Assembly: GCF_023100945.1 (NCBI RefSeq) | Contig: NZ_CP064689.1 | Coordinates: forward strand, 6,182,001-6,246,000 | DNA from: Bradyrhizobium sp. 200 | GTDB lineage: Bacteria; Pseudomonadota; Alphaproteobacteria; Rhizobiales; Xanthobacteraceae | Length of the DNA: 64,000 nt | Direction of reading: 5' to 3' | Part shown: piece by piece, positions 8,946-17,341 of the stretch | How the letters are laid out: the number at the start of each line of letters is the position of its first letter | How positions within the stretch are numbered: the first letter of the stretch is position 1 | Position numbers and translations under genes: made by a program | Notes under the pieces: model-generated | The model's input: the letters and a program-made list of their open reading frames with translations, nothing else | Told to the model about the DNA's origin: nothing | Database searches by the model: none

Positions 8946-9944
8946 ATGGAGCTGAGCAATCTTACCCTGTTTTGGGCCGGCGTGATTGCGCTCTCAATCT
9001 TCATCTACGTGATTCTTGATGGCTTTGATCTGGGCGTTGGCGTGTTGTTTGGTACAACGAATGAGGATACGAGGCGCGTTCAGATGATGAACGCCATCGC
9101 GCCGTTCTGGGACGGCAATGAGACCTGGCTTGTGATCATCGGAGCAAGCCTGTTTGCTGCCTTCCCGGTCGTCTATGCTGTCTTCCTCAGCGCTTTCTAC
9201 CTGCCGGTGCTATTGATGTTGTTCGGCCTGATCTTCCGCGGCATCGCGTTTGAATTCCGCGACCGCGCCGGCAGCATGCAATGGTTCTGGGATCGAGGCT
9301 TCTTTCTCGGCTCCGTCGTCGTAGCGTTTGTTCAGGGCGCGGCCATTGGCGCGATGATGCGAGGCGTTCCGGTCGCGAACAACCAATACGCCGGCGACGC
9401 GTTCGGTTGGCTGCATCCATTTCCGGTGTTGACCGGGATCGGGCTCGTGCTCGGTTATGCCCTGCTTGGCGCGGGATGGCTTGTCCTAAAGAGCGAGGGG
9501 ACACTGCGCGATTGGGCGTACGCGCGCATACCCTGGCTTGTCGGCGGAGTATTCCTCGCGCTGGGCCTAGCGTTCCTCGTGCCTCTTACGGTCGACGCCG
9601 GCGCGATTGCTCAAAGCAATCTGCGAGACCGTCCGTGGGGATTTGCTTTCCCGATTCTCGCCGTCGCCGCCCTGGTCGGTGTTGTGGCGTGCGCGCGAGC
9701 ACGGCGCGACGAGTTGCCGTTTCCGCTGACAATACTGTTCTTTCTCGCGTCATACCTCACGCTTGGGGTGATGTTTTGGCCCTATATGGTGCCCTATTCC
9801 ATCACCGTAGCTGACGCCGCTGCACCGGATGTTTCGCTTGGATTTTTCTTCTACGGAGGCGTTATTGTCCTGCCGGTGATCTTCTTATACTCGATTGGCG
9901 TCTATTATATTTTTCGCGGCAAGGATCGCAGAGGTTATGGCTGA
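8946..9944 (+). CDS. cydB: Cytochrome bd-type quinol oxidase subunit II (CioB-like)
   Basis: 332 residues from the ATG at 8946; the frame is open upstream but overlaps cydA. About eight membrane helices are visible. Typical features are the N-terminal LDGFDLGVG motif, APFWDGNETWLVIIGASLFAAFP, the FRGIAFEFR loop and the C-terminal FFYGGVIVLPVIFLYSIGVYY. Subunit II stabilises the haems of subunit I. It forms an operon with cydA. Confidence 0.95.
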   Translation: MELSNLTLFWAGVIALSIFIYVILDGFDLGVGVLFGTTNEDTRRVQMMNAIAPFWDGNETWLVIIGASLFAAFPVVYAVFLSAFYLPVLLMLFGLIFRGIAFEFRDRAGSMQWFWDRGFFLGSVVVAFVQGAAIGAMMRGVPVANNQYAGDAFGWLHPFPVLTGIGLVLGYALLGAGWLVLKSEGTLRDWAYARIPWLVGGVFLALGLAFLVPLTVDAGAIAQSNLRDRPWGFAFPILAVAALVGVVACARARRDELPFPLTILFFLASYLTLGVMFWPYMVPYSITVADAAAPDVSLGFFFYGGVIVLPVIFLYSIGVYYIFRGKDRRGYG

Positions 9945-10101
9945 GATCGTGCGGGATCAACCGGGCAGTGCTTGGTCATCGTTTGTGGTTTTGTTCTTGT
10001 TTCTCGGCCATGTTGCTGCTCGGCGCGCTGCTAGCGTCGCATCGCGGACCAGCCACCGCAATTTGCCCCCTTATGGTGGCATCAGATTAGGGTCACGCTG
10101 A
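9937..10101 (+). CDS. Possible small oxidase-associated protein, maybe frameshifted
   Basis: A 54-codon frame begins at an ATG overlapping the cydB stop (MAEIVRDQPGSAWSSFVVLF) and reads one hydrophobic stretch before turning hydrophilic. In the next frame the DNA encodes AMLLLGALLASHRGP, which would complete a single membrane helix. CioAB operons often end with a one-helix subunit (CydX or DUF2474 type), so this may be such a gene broken by a frameshift. This is inference from position and hydrophobicity only. From about 10102 to 10392 only motif copy 3 is seen. Confidence 0.3.
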   Translation: MAEIVRDQPGSAWSSFVVLFLFLGHVAARRAASVASRTSHRNLPPYGGIRLGSR

Positions 10102-10276
10102 GTTTTGACGTTGAACGATACGGCGTCCTGGTCCCTGAATTCGCACCGAACGGTGGGCCCTAGTGGGCGGCGGATCCAGACCAGCAGCGCCGCTCGAAGG
10201 CGCTTTTGGTCGTTTGATGGAGACGATCGGGTTGGTTGCCCTGTCTCTGCCTAGCGTCTGAAACTTTGCCGCGGTT

Positions 10277-10291
10277 CCGAATCTGCATAGC
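10277..10291 (+). promoter_or_regulatory. Dispersed 15-bp motif, copy 3
   Basis: CCGAATCTGCATAGC, identical to copy 12 (37195-37209). It lies 101 bp before the DUF3302 gene, same orientation. Confidence 0.65.
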
Positions 10292-10392
10292 CATCCAAAT
10301 AATTCAGAGAATATCGTTACTTCGTCAGTGAGGCGCGAAATGGTGACCTCAATGCCGCTAAGTGCTCACTCTGCCATCAGAGGGGAAACGCC

Positions 10393-10758
10393 ATGGAAGC
10401 TTTGTTGGGTTTTTCTCTCGACTTTTGGGACTATGCAACATTCCTGTCGCTGTCTTTTCTTGTCGCCGTCGGACTCGGATTCGTCGTGTTTATGCTTGGT
10501 CTTCCCGGAAGAATCGCCATCGCCCGCAACCATCCCGAAGCCGAGGCGGTCTATCTGATGGGCTGGGTCGGCTTCTTGGCAGTCGTGCCGTGGATTCAGG
10601 CGCTGGGCTGGGCCTTTAGGCCGACCACCGTGATCGATGTCCGCTATTTGCCAGCGGAGAGGAGAACCGAAACCGAAGCGACGATCGCAAAATTGACCGG
10701 CAAGGCGCCAACGACCGTCACGGAGCCGGAAGCGCAGCAAGGAGAGTCTGCGCCATGA
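10393..10758 (+). CDS. DUF3302 inner-membrane protein (YiaW-like)
   Basis: 121 residues. ATG preceded by AGAGGGGAAA. Two hydrophobic helices (ATFLSLSFLVAVGLGFVVFML and MGWVGFLAVVPWIQALGWAF) flank the conserved segment LPGRIAIARNHPEAEAVYLMG. This matches the DUF3302 family, exemplified by E. coli YiaW, whose gene is likewise paired with a HlyD-type gene (yiaV). Its stop overlaps the next ATG by 4 bp, so the two are translationally coupled and probably form one membrane complex of unknown substrate. Confidence 0.8.
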   Translation: MEALLGFSLDFWDYATFLSLSFLVAVGLGFVVFMLGLPGRIAIARNHPEAEAVYLMGWVGFLAVVPWIQALGWAFRPTTVIDVRYLPAERRTETEATIAKLTGKAPTTVTEPEAQQGESAP

Positions 10759-11912
10759 TGGTTGCTCTTCTCGTTCTTGCATTTGCGTCACTTGTGTTTT
10801 GGCTTGTTTTTTTTCGATTCAAGCTCATCAGACTTACGCCAGGCTGGGGAGTTGTTTTCGGCTTCTTTGTTGTCCATTTGTTGCTTGTTTTCGTGATAGG
10901 CCTCCGGTTCGTTACGCCGAATTCCGCCAATGCAACTGTCGTTCAACGAACGATCCAGCTCGTTCCGCGCCTCCCCGAGCCAACGCTTGTTGAGCAAGTG
11001 CTTGTCGAGGAAGGTGCCCCGGTCAAGAAGGGCCAGACTCTGTTTCAATTCGATCGCCGTCCCTACCAGTACAAAGTCGACCAGATTTCCGCGCAGCTCG
11101 CCGCCGCCAAACAGAACGTCAAGGTGTTGAAGGCAGACGTCGATGCGGCGACGCAGGGCGCACGGAAGGCCAAGGTGGAGCTAGAGTACGCTCAGTATCA
11201 GAAACGGATCTTCGACAAGCTGGCTCAGGAGCAGGCCGTGCGCGAAGAAACGGTAGAAGAGTGGCTGACCAAAGTGAATGCGGCGGAGGCTACCAACGAT
11301 GCGGCACTGGCCCAACTTGAACGCGCCAGGCTGCAATACAAATCCGAAATTGACGGTATCAATACAACAGTTGCAAACATGGAGTCGCAGCTTCAGCTGG
11401 CGCGCTACTATCTGGATAACACCACTCTGACGGCGCCGGAGGACGGTCATATCATCAACCTGCAGGTCCGCCCGGGAATGGTGGCCGGCACAATTCGAGC
11501 CGGCGGCATCGCCGCCTTTATCGCGGATGCAGACCGCTATCTGCTTGCAACATATTTCCAGGAGAACCTCAAATACGTAAAGCCGGGCCAGCCCGTCGAA
11601 GTTGCACTCGACCTTTATCCCGGTCAAATATTCCGTGGGACTGTGGACAGCATCTGGCGCGGCAATGGCATAGGACAATATTTGCCAAGCGACGATATTC
11701 CGAAATTCCAGCAGCCGCCGCCAAATGTTCCCCAAGGGCAATACGCCGTGAAGATACGACTTGACCACCCTGACGAATCAAAATTCCCAATAGGCGCGCA
11801 GGGTTTGGCTGCAATTTATACAGGCGGTGAGCATGGCGCATGGGCCGTACTTCGAAAGATCTCAATCCGCGCTCATTCCTGGTTCAACTGGCTCTATCCG
11901 CTCGATATCTAA
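10755..11912 (+). CDS. HlyD/EmrA-family membrane fusion protein (YiaV-like)
   Basis: 385 residues. Two N-terminal hydrophobic stretches are followed by a biotinyl-lipoyl-like half motif (VEEGAPVKKGQTLFQFD), a long coiled-coil hairpin (about 105-215, AKQNVKVLKADVDAATQGA onward), the second lipoyl half (LTAPEDGHIINLQVRPGMV) and a beta-barrel domain (YFQENLKYVKPGQPVEVALD). This is the periplasmic adaptor architecture of efflux systems. No transporter of the MFS or RND type is adjacent; the coupled partner is the DUF3302 protein. The extra N-terminal helix is typical of the YiaV branch. Confidence 0.88.
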   Translation: MMVALLVLAFASLVFWLVFFRFKLIRLTPGWGVVFGFFVVHLLLVFVIGLRFVTPNSANATVVQRTIQLVPRLPEPTLVEQVLVEEGAPVKKGQTLFQFDRRPYQYKVDQISAQLAAAKQNVKVLKADVDAATQGARKAKVELEYAQYQKRIFDKLAQEQAVREETVEEWLTKVNAAEATNDAALAQLERARLQYKSEIDGINTTVANMESQLQLARYYLDNTTLTAPEDGHIINLQVRPGMVAGTIRAGGIAAFIADADRYLLATYFQENLKYVKPGQPVEVALDLYPGQIFRGTVDSIWRGNGIGQYLPSDDIPKFQQPPPNVPQGQYAVKIRLDHPDESKFPIGAQGLAAIYTGGEHGAWAVLRKISIRAHSWFNWLYPLDI

Positions 11913-12152
11913 GGGGGGGTGTTTTAAACGCCTTCCAGTTCGTCAAGAGGGTCTACGTTATCCTCTCCTCGTATCGATCGTTGGAAGATCAGCGTCCACG
12001 CCTCAGGACGAACAATTGAAACATTGCGGGCAGATTGAAGGTCACCATGACGAGAATTTTGCAGATGCCAATCATGAATGTCCGACTTCGAAAACGAGAT
12101 ACGCAAATCTGATGCTCGGAACTCAGGAGCTCACCAAGGCTGGAGAGACGTC

Positions 12153-12662
12153 ATGATCCGCTTTGTACTCTTCCTAAGTCTCGCTTTCTCAACGCTCACG
12201 ATTGTACCGGCTGTCGGTGCGGACAAATTCGAATGTCCTTCTCCGTTCAAGCCAAACACTCCAGCCAAGCTCGAGCAGATCAAAGGCCTGCTCCCTGGTA
12301 CCAACGCGATGTCCGATATAAACCAACTCAGCGCCACTATTGCCACCCTTCGACGTGAAGGCATGTCCAAGCGATTGATAGTCGATCACCTTATCGGTGC
12401 CTACTGTCCAATGGTTGTTCGAGAGTCCTCGTTGACCGACGCTGAAAAAGCCGCGCGTATCGCGCGCTTCTCCGGCCAGGTCACGAGGTTGGTTTACAGC
12501 CTCGAAAGTGGTTTGGACGTCATCATCAACGTGCCGCTCACGCCCGACATTGTCGATGCGGTCAACGACATTGCCAAGAAGCAGGGCCTTTCAGGTCCCG
12601 CCTGGATCGCGATGACAATAGATGACGCGCTACAGCAGCATAGTGCGGCTCGGCGTCAGTAG
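12153..12662 (+). CDS. Exported protein of unknown function
   Basis: 169 residues from the ATG at 12153 with ribosome site GGAGAG. Signal peptide residues 1-23 (MIRFVLFLSLAFSTLTIV, then GAD). The mature part is largely helical, with two Cys (FECPSPF and AYCPMVV) that could pair. I do not recognise the family. The 240 bp upstream (11913-12152) contain a run of seven G but no clear element. Confidence 0.7.
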   Translation: MIRFVLFLSLAFSTLTIVPAVGADKFECPSPFKPNTPAKLEQIKGLLPGTNAMSDINQLSATIATLRREGMSKRLIVDHLIGAYCPMVVRESSLTDAEKAARIARFSGQVTRLVYSLESGLDVIINVPLTPDIVDAVNDIAKKQGLSGPAWIAMTIDDALQQHSAARRQ

Positions 12663-12686
12663 GGATTCATTATCGTGCGATCCACA

Positions 12687-12995
12687 TTAGCGAGCCCACT
12701 GGTTCATTTGCAGGCACGTTTGCAAACTTACGTAACTTGGAGTGCCTCCGATGCTCTCCTGCGGGATGCATTGTGCCTTGCTTGAAGCCGGATATTTTGA
12801 CCACTGGCTCCCGAGTTGCTGCTGTGCCCGTTTTTCATCCCTTATGCATGCCTTTACCGATTGAGTGTCCGAGAGCCCAGCCGTCGCGGACAAGTCAAGC
12901 TTACATGTCCGTGTGACGTCGAATACCGGCACTCCATTGGCAACTGCGACGATCAATTGCGAGCTCAAAGCGATCATCGAAACTGAAATGGGCAT
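12687..12995 (-). CDS. Small Cys-containing exported protein (intact paralogue)
   Basis: 102 residues. ATG at 12995 with ribosome site GGGAG. The N-terminus is signal-like (MPISVSMIALSSQLIVAVAN) though without a basic residue. The mature part has four Cys (TRTCKL, KACIRD, AQCIPQ, QTCLQM), suggesting two disulfides. A frameshifted copy is at 20-331. Motif copy 4 lies 75 bp upstream. Function unknown; the conserved Cys spacing and decayed duplicate argue it is a real gene family. Confidence 0.7.
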   Translation of the reverse strand: MPISVSMIALSSQLIVAVANGVPVFDVTRTCKLDLSATAGLSDTQSVKACIRDEKRAQQQLGSQWSKYPASSKAQCIPQESIGGTPSYVSLQTCLQMNQWAR

Positions 12996-13070
12996 CGTCG
13001 TAACTCCCTATCCTATCTGCTCAGTCAGACAGTATCCGAAACAATATTTCAGGGAAACGGAGAGCTCTCG

Positions 13071-13085
13071 TCTATGCGAAATCGG
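13071..13085 (-). promoter_or_regulatory. Dispersed 15-bp motif, copy 4
   Basis: Minus strand CCGATTTCGCATAGA, 75 bp before the start at 12995 and pointing at it. Confidence 0.55.
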
Positions 13086-13141
13086 ACCTGCAGCGCCAAC
13101 ATCTTTCCTGACCATCGTTTAGGCCCGGTCAACGAGCGTGC

Positions 13142-14362
13142 TCAGGTCGGCGCGTGTGCATCAGCGCTCAGACGAGATGCAAACCGCTCTGTGAGCACCG
13201 GACCAAGCACTGATGTGACGAACACAAGTACAAGCACGACATTGAACATACGATCGTCAAGGAGACGCTGACCGGCTGAATTGAGGGTGTCACGGGCGAC
13301 CAGTGTCGCGGCAAGCGTGGCAGCAACTTGTGGTAGGGTGAGCGACCAGATGTTTAGTCGTTCATCCGGACTATAGCCGAACACGTGACCCACGGCCCAG
13401 GCGGCGATCCACTTGCCGACAAGCAGGGCGCCAACAATACTGGCGACGAGGAAGAAGTCGTCGAAAAGCCCAAAAGCAAACTTGATCGGATCGATCAAGA
13501 AGCCGGTAACGACGAAGAAGATGGGGATGAAGAACGACTTGCTCAAAAACTCAAGCTTGAGACTTGCCGGCGCTTTTTGTGCTGAAGCGTTGATGGCGAG
13601 TCCCGCGAGGAATGCGCCTACGATACCCGGGAGCTGGATCGCGTCCGCAAGCACGCCTGCGATTGCCATGATGCTCAGCATAAGCACGAAGTAAGCGTCC
13701 TCCTCATTCTCCACTCGCTTGAGCACGTAGGCTCCGAGACGGCTCAAGACGAACAAGACCAGCAGGATATAGCCAATGATTTCCGCTATAAGGACCGCGA
13801 GCCCCGCCGGCGAGAATCCGGTCGTGTAAATCGAGACGCATACTGCGAATACCACGAGCGACAGGGTGTCGGACATCACCGTGGCGCCGACCGCAACTGT
13901 CACCGATTCCAAGCTTCCCAACCCTAGCCGGCTCACAATGGCTAGTCCAAGCAGCGTGTGCGAAGCCAGCAGCGACCCAATCACGATCGCCGGAACCACG
14001 CTGTAGCCGAAAGAAAGCCCCACGATGGTGCCGAGCAACAGAGGAAACACGGTTGTGGCGATGCCCAGGGCGATCGAGCGGTCACGGGCTCGCCGAAACA
14101 ACGCGAGATTGATCTCTAGGCCTGCGAAAAACATCAGGAGCAGTTTGCCGAGCTCCGCCAGGAAATCTGCAATCGGTCGGACCTTGCCAAAGATGTCGAG
14201 AACATACGGTCCGACGATAACGCCGCCAAGCAGCAGCCCCACAGTTGAAGGAATGTGCACTCGGCGGGAAAGGCGAGGGATAACGACGAGCATCACCATC
14301 CCTACCGCGAACTTCGCGAGCACCGGCATGGTGAACAGGTAGTCCTGGAAACGGTTGATCAT
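13142..14362 (-). CDS. CPA2-family cation:proton antiporter (Kef-type membrane domain)
   Basis: 406 residues, about 11-12 membrane helices of the Na+/H+ exchanger fold. Seen are VHIPSTVGLLLGGVIVGP, LGKLLLMFFAGLEINLALF, the unwound-helix region SVTVAVGATVMSDTLSLVV, and LPGIVGAFLAGLAINAS. There is no C-terminal TrkA-N domain, so it is the short form. It probably exchanges K+ or Na+ for H+. The ATG at 14362 has no obvious strong ribosome site. The gene is isolated between intergenic regions. Confidence 0.9.
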   Translation of the reverse strand: MINRFQDYLFTMPVLAKFAVGMVMLVVIPRLSRRVHIPSTVGLLLGGVIVGPYVLDIFGKVRPIADFLAELGKLLLMFFAGLEINLALFRRARDRSIALGIATTVFPLLLGTIVGLSFGYSVVPAIVIGSLLASHTLLGLAIVSRLGLGSLESVTVAVGATVMSDTLSLVVFAVCVSIYTTGFSPAGLAVLIAEIIGYILLVLFVLSRLGAYVLKRVENEEDAYFVLMLSIMAIAGVLADAIQLPGIVGAFLAGLAINASAQKAPASLKLEFLSKSFFIPIFFVVTGFLIDPIKFAFGLFDDFFLVASIVGALLVGKWIAAWAVGHVFGYSPDERLNIWSLTLPQVAATLAATLVARDTLNSAGQRLLDDRMFNVVLVLVFVTSVLGPVLTERFASRLSADAHAPT

Positions 14363-14721
14363 CCTTCGACCGTGTCCTCACGACACTGCGCTCGTGTCAT
14401 CAACGCAGTTGTTCTAGACAATTGTTGTTACCGTGCAGGCCGCCAAGTGCGGCCCGACGGTCCCTGCCTCGTACACCTGAATCATGTAGTCTCAGTAGCA
14501 GGCAGATAGGAGTAATGGGCCCATAATGGGCGTTCGCACCTGCTGCAGTAGCACTTGCCGAAGCCCTGCCGATCGCAGCAGCGCGGACCACAGTAGCTGC
14601 GTACGATGCCTCCAATACAAAAAGCCGCAAGCGACGTACGGTCGATGCCAAAGCCGACAGCGTCGACGCGTAACTTGCTTCAAGATTTTCGACGAAAAGT
14701 TGGTCCAAAGCCAACGTGCAA

Positions 14722-14736
14722 GCTATGCACTTTCGG
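14722..14736 (-). promoter_or_regulatory. Dispersed 15-bp motif, copy 5
   Basis: Minus strand CCGAAAGTGCATAGC. It has no intact gene downstream; the Cys-rich remnant described for this gap lies 40-240 bp beyond it, as if the target gene had decayed. Confidence 0.55.
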
Positions 14737-15273
14737 CATTTTATTCTGAGATGGCGCAACCTTCGAGCCATTCTTCACACCCACCGCCCTCGGCGAGGCA
14801 CCGGGGCGCGGCAGCTCTTGTCTACAGCGTCGCGACCAATCGACTCTGCCGCCGTGTGTGTGCGCCCGGCCGCCCCACTATTTGACAGAGAACAGCAGCG
14901 CGATAGAAACCCGCAGTTGCGCGGCCGGAACGCCACTCGGACGTATCGCGCTGTTACAGCCGGCAATCGATCCGTTCAACCGGTTGATCACCCACTCGGA
15001 AAACACGACCAAGCCGCGGCCGTTTTGGCGGACGGAAAGGTGAAGACTGGACCAACGCCCCACATGAGTTTGCTCGGGTCACCGCCAGCTCGCATGGCTG
15101 GGCTCGGTGCGGACTGCCAGGGATGCGACAGGGGCCTGCCTCAGTTTGCCACCACCTCAAATCGAACGCGCGATGTCTCCAATTGGCACCCTATCGGATG
15201 CGAGCCGGGCCGTTTTGCTTGGTTGCTGATAATGCCGCATTGCGCAGACTGCTGCAGATCATTCGAAAGGATG

Positions 15274-15288
15274 CCGAATTTGCATAGC
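15274..15288 (+). promoter_or_regulatory. Dispersed 15-bp motif, copy 6
   Basis: CCGAATTTGCATAGC, 222 bp before the ABC exporter start. A second copy lies 101 bp closer. Confidence 0.6.
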
Positions 15289-15389
15289 GAACGATTGAGG
15301 AGCGAATAGTCTATGTCCAGAAGCGGTTGGGGGTCTGGCTGACTAGTCCCCTCGCCGGCTTGCCCCGTCCGGATCCCCAGGGCTCCAGT

Positions 15390-15404
15390 CGGATTTCGCA
15401 TAGT
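15390..15404 (+). promoter_or_regulatory. Dispersed 15-bp motif, copy 7
   Basis: CGGATTTCGCATAGT, 106 bp before the ABC exporter start. Three mismatches, but the GCATAG half is intact. Confidence 0.45.
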
Positions 15405-15510
15405 GCAATCAGACGAGAACGGGCAGTTTGTCGATCGAAGGAAATTTTAACAATTGCGAGAATCTTGCAGTTTTTTGTCGGCCTGATTCCGCCTCCGTTG
15501 GACGAAGCGA

Positions 15511-17304
15511 ATGACGCGCTTGGTGCTTGGGCTTCTTCGGCCCTATCGGGGCTGGCTAGCAATTGTCTTTGTCGCGATGCTGGCTGAGATTGCTACAAGT
15601 CTCGCCGCCCCGTGGCCGCTAAAGCTTGTGCTCGACGATGCGCTCGGCAAGCACCACCTGCCTCACTGGTTGGAGTGGGCTCACGATTACGGCTTTGGAC
15701 GACACACGCTTGGCGTGGCGCTGTTCGCCGGCGTCGCCACGTTGATCATTGCAGTTATCAGTGCGGTCGCGACTTACATCGACAATTACTACACCACAAG
15801 CGTTGGGCAGTGGGTTGCAAACGATCTGCGGATTCGTATCTACGAGCATCTCCATCGACTTTCGCTGCGGTTTTACGACACGGCGAAGACCGGCGCGCTC
15901 ATGTCAACGATTACCAGCGACGTTGCGACGATCCAGAGCTTTGCGTCGTCGTCAACGCTCAGCATCATCGTGGACATCATCACCATCATCTTCATGATCG
16001 GGTTGATGTTCTGGCTGGACTGGGACTTCACCCTGATAGCCCTCGCCATTACGCCCTTCCTTCTGATGGCGGTCATGCATTTCAAGAGAGCCGTGAAGGA
16101 AGTCACGCGGACTGTCCGGGCCAGGCAGAGCGAGGTCGTCGCCGTTGTTCAGGAGGGGCTGGGATCGGTGCGAGCTGTAAAGGCATTTGGACGACAAGAC
16201 CTTGAAATCGCGCATCTCGAAGCTGCAAGTCACGCTACGGTCGAGGCTGCTCTCAAAGCTCGTCAAGTGAAGTCGCTGCTGTCGCCGATGGTCAGCATCG
16301 TGGTCGCGATCTGCACCGCTATCGTGCTGTGGAGGGGAACGGCGCTGATCGTCGCGGGGACCATGACAGCGGGCGCTCTTACGGTTTATCTTGCCTACCT
16401 TGCGAAGTTCTTCAAACCCGTAAAAGACCTCGCAAGCATGACCAGCGCAATTGCCCAGACCACGGTCGCACTCGAACGTATCCAGAAAATACTGTCGGCA
16501 GATGAAGTCATTCGCGAACATCCGGAAGCAACTGATCCCGGCCGGGTCAATGGCGCAATTGCATTCGAGAATATCGCGTTTGGCTATGACGATGAGAGCC
16601 AGGTGCTGCGGGACGTTTCGTTCAAAATCGAACCCGGTCAGGTCGTGGGCATTGTCGGACCAACCGGTTCGGGCAAGTCCACTGTGCTGAGCCTGGTCCC
16701 TCGCTTTTACGACCCCAAGGGCGGACGAATTCTGATCGATGGCGTCGACGTTGCAACCTTCAAGCTGGACGTGCTGCGAGCGCAGGTTGGCTTCGTACTC
16801 CAGGAGACGGTTCTGTTCCGCGGGACGATACGGGAAAACATCGCTTACGGGCGCCCCGGCGCAACCGACGAAGAGGTCGTTGCCGCCGCAAAAGTAGCCA
16901 ATGCCGACGAGTTCATCAGCCGCATGCCCCATGGTTACGACACTGTAGTCGGCGAACGCGGAGACACGCTTTCGGGCGGCCAACGCCAGCGTATTGGCAT
17001 TGCGCGCGCCGTCATTCGCAACAGCCCGATTATGATCCTGGACGAGCCGACGGCGGCACTCGACACCGAATCAGAACATCTTGTCATTGACGCCCTGCGA
17101 GAGTTGATGAAAGGCCGCACAGTCATCATGATCGCACACCGCCTGAGCACCATAAGCGAAGCGGACAAGATCGTTGTCCTCAAAGATGGCGTTGTCGCAG
17201 AGGAAGGCTCGCACAGCGAGCTACTTGCGCTCGGTGGCGTCTACGCCGAACTTCATCGCATCCAATACGAAACAACGCGAGCTCTACCTGCCAATGCAGC
17301 GTAG
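15511..17304 (+). CDS. ABC exporter, fused permease and ATPase (MsbA/ABCB type)
   Basis: 597 residues. A six-helix type I exporter membrane domain (about 15-310) is followed by a nucleotide-binding domain: Walker A GPTGSGKST (about 389), Q-loop VLQETVLFRG, signature LSGGQRQR, Walker B IMILDEPTAALD and H-loop IAHRLS. A half-transporter that would work as a homodimer exporting a lipid, peptide or drug. ATG at 15511. The PLD-family gene follows after 37 bp and may be co-transcribed. Substrate unknown. Confidence 0.93.
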   Translation: MTRLVLGLLRPYRGWLAIVFVAMLAEIATSLAAPWPLKLVLDDALGKHHLPHWLEWAHDYGFGRHTLGVALFAGVATLIIAVISAVATYIDNYYTTSVGQWVANDLRIRIYEHLHRLSLRFYDTAKTGALMSTITSDVATIQSFASSSTLSIIVDIITIIFMIGLMFWLDWDFTLIALAITPFLLMAVMHFKRAVKEVTRTVRARQSEVVAVVQEGLGSVRAVKAFGRQDLEIAHLEAASHATVEAALKARQVKSLLSPMVSIVVAICTAIVLWRGTALIVAGTMTAGALTVYLAYLAKFFKPVKDLASMTSAIAQTTVALERIQKILSADEVIREHPEATDPGRVNGAIAFENIAFGYDDESQVLRDVSFKIEPGQVVGIVGPTGSGKSTVLSLVPRFYDPKGGRILIDGVDVATFKLDVLRAQVGFVLQETVLFRGTIRENIAYGRPGATDEEVVAAAKVANADEFISRMPHGYDTVVGERGDTLSGGQRQRIGIARAVIRNSPIMILDEPTAALDTESEHLVIDALRELMKGRTVIMIAHRLSTISEADKIVVLKDGVVAEEGSHSELLALGGVYAELHRIQYETTRALPANAA

Positions 17305-17341
17305 CCCTTGAACGCTTCCAGCCTCGTCCAGGAGCAATAAA

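Larger units (their letters stand above)
14363..15510. other. 1.15-kb gene-poor region with three motif copies
   Basis: No intact gene is convincing. On the minus strand, reading about 14680-14480 in one frame gives a Cys-rich tail (CGPRCC, GKCYCSRCE, ending YSYLPATETT) without a good start; it follows motif copy 5 and may be a relic of a small exported protein. Another minus frame ends QLRVSIALLFSVK near 14880, reminiscent of an outer-membrane strand, but too short to call. Motif copies 5, 6 and 7 are listed separately. Confidence 0.4.

Noticed and set aside
14400..14771. 123-codon minus frame containing motif copy 5
   Set aside because: The frame reads through the regulatory motif as coding sequence and has no recognisable composition.
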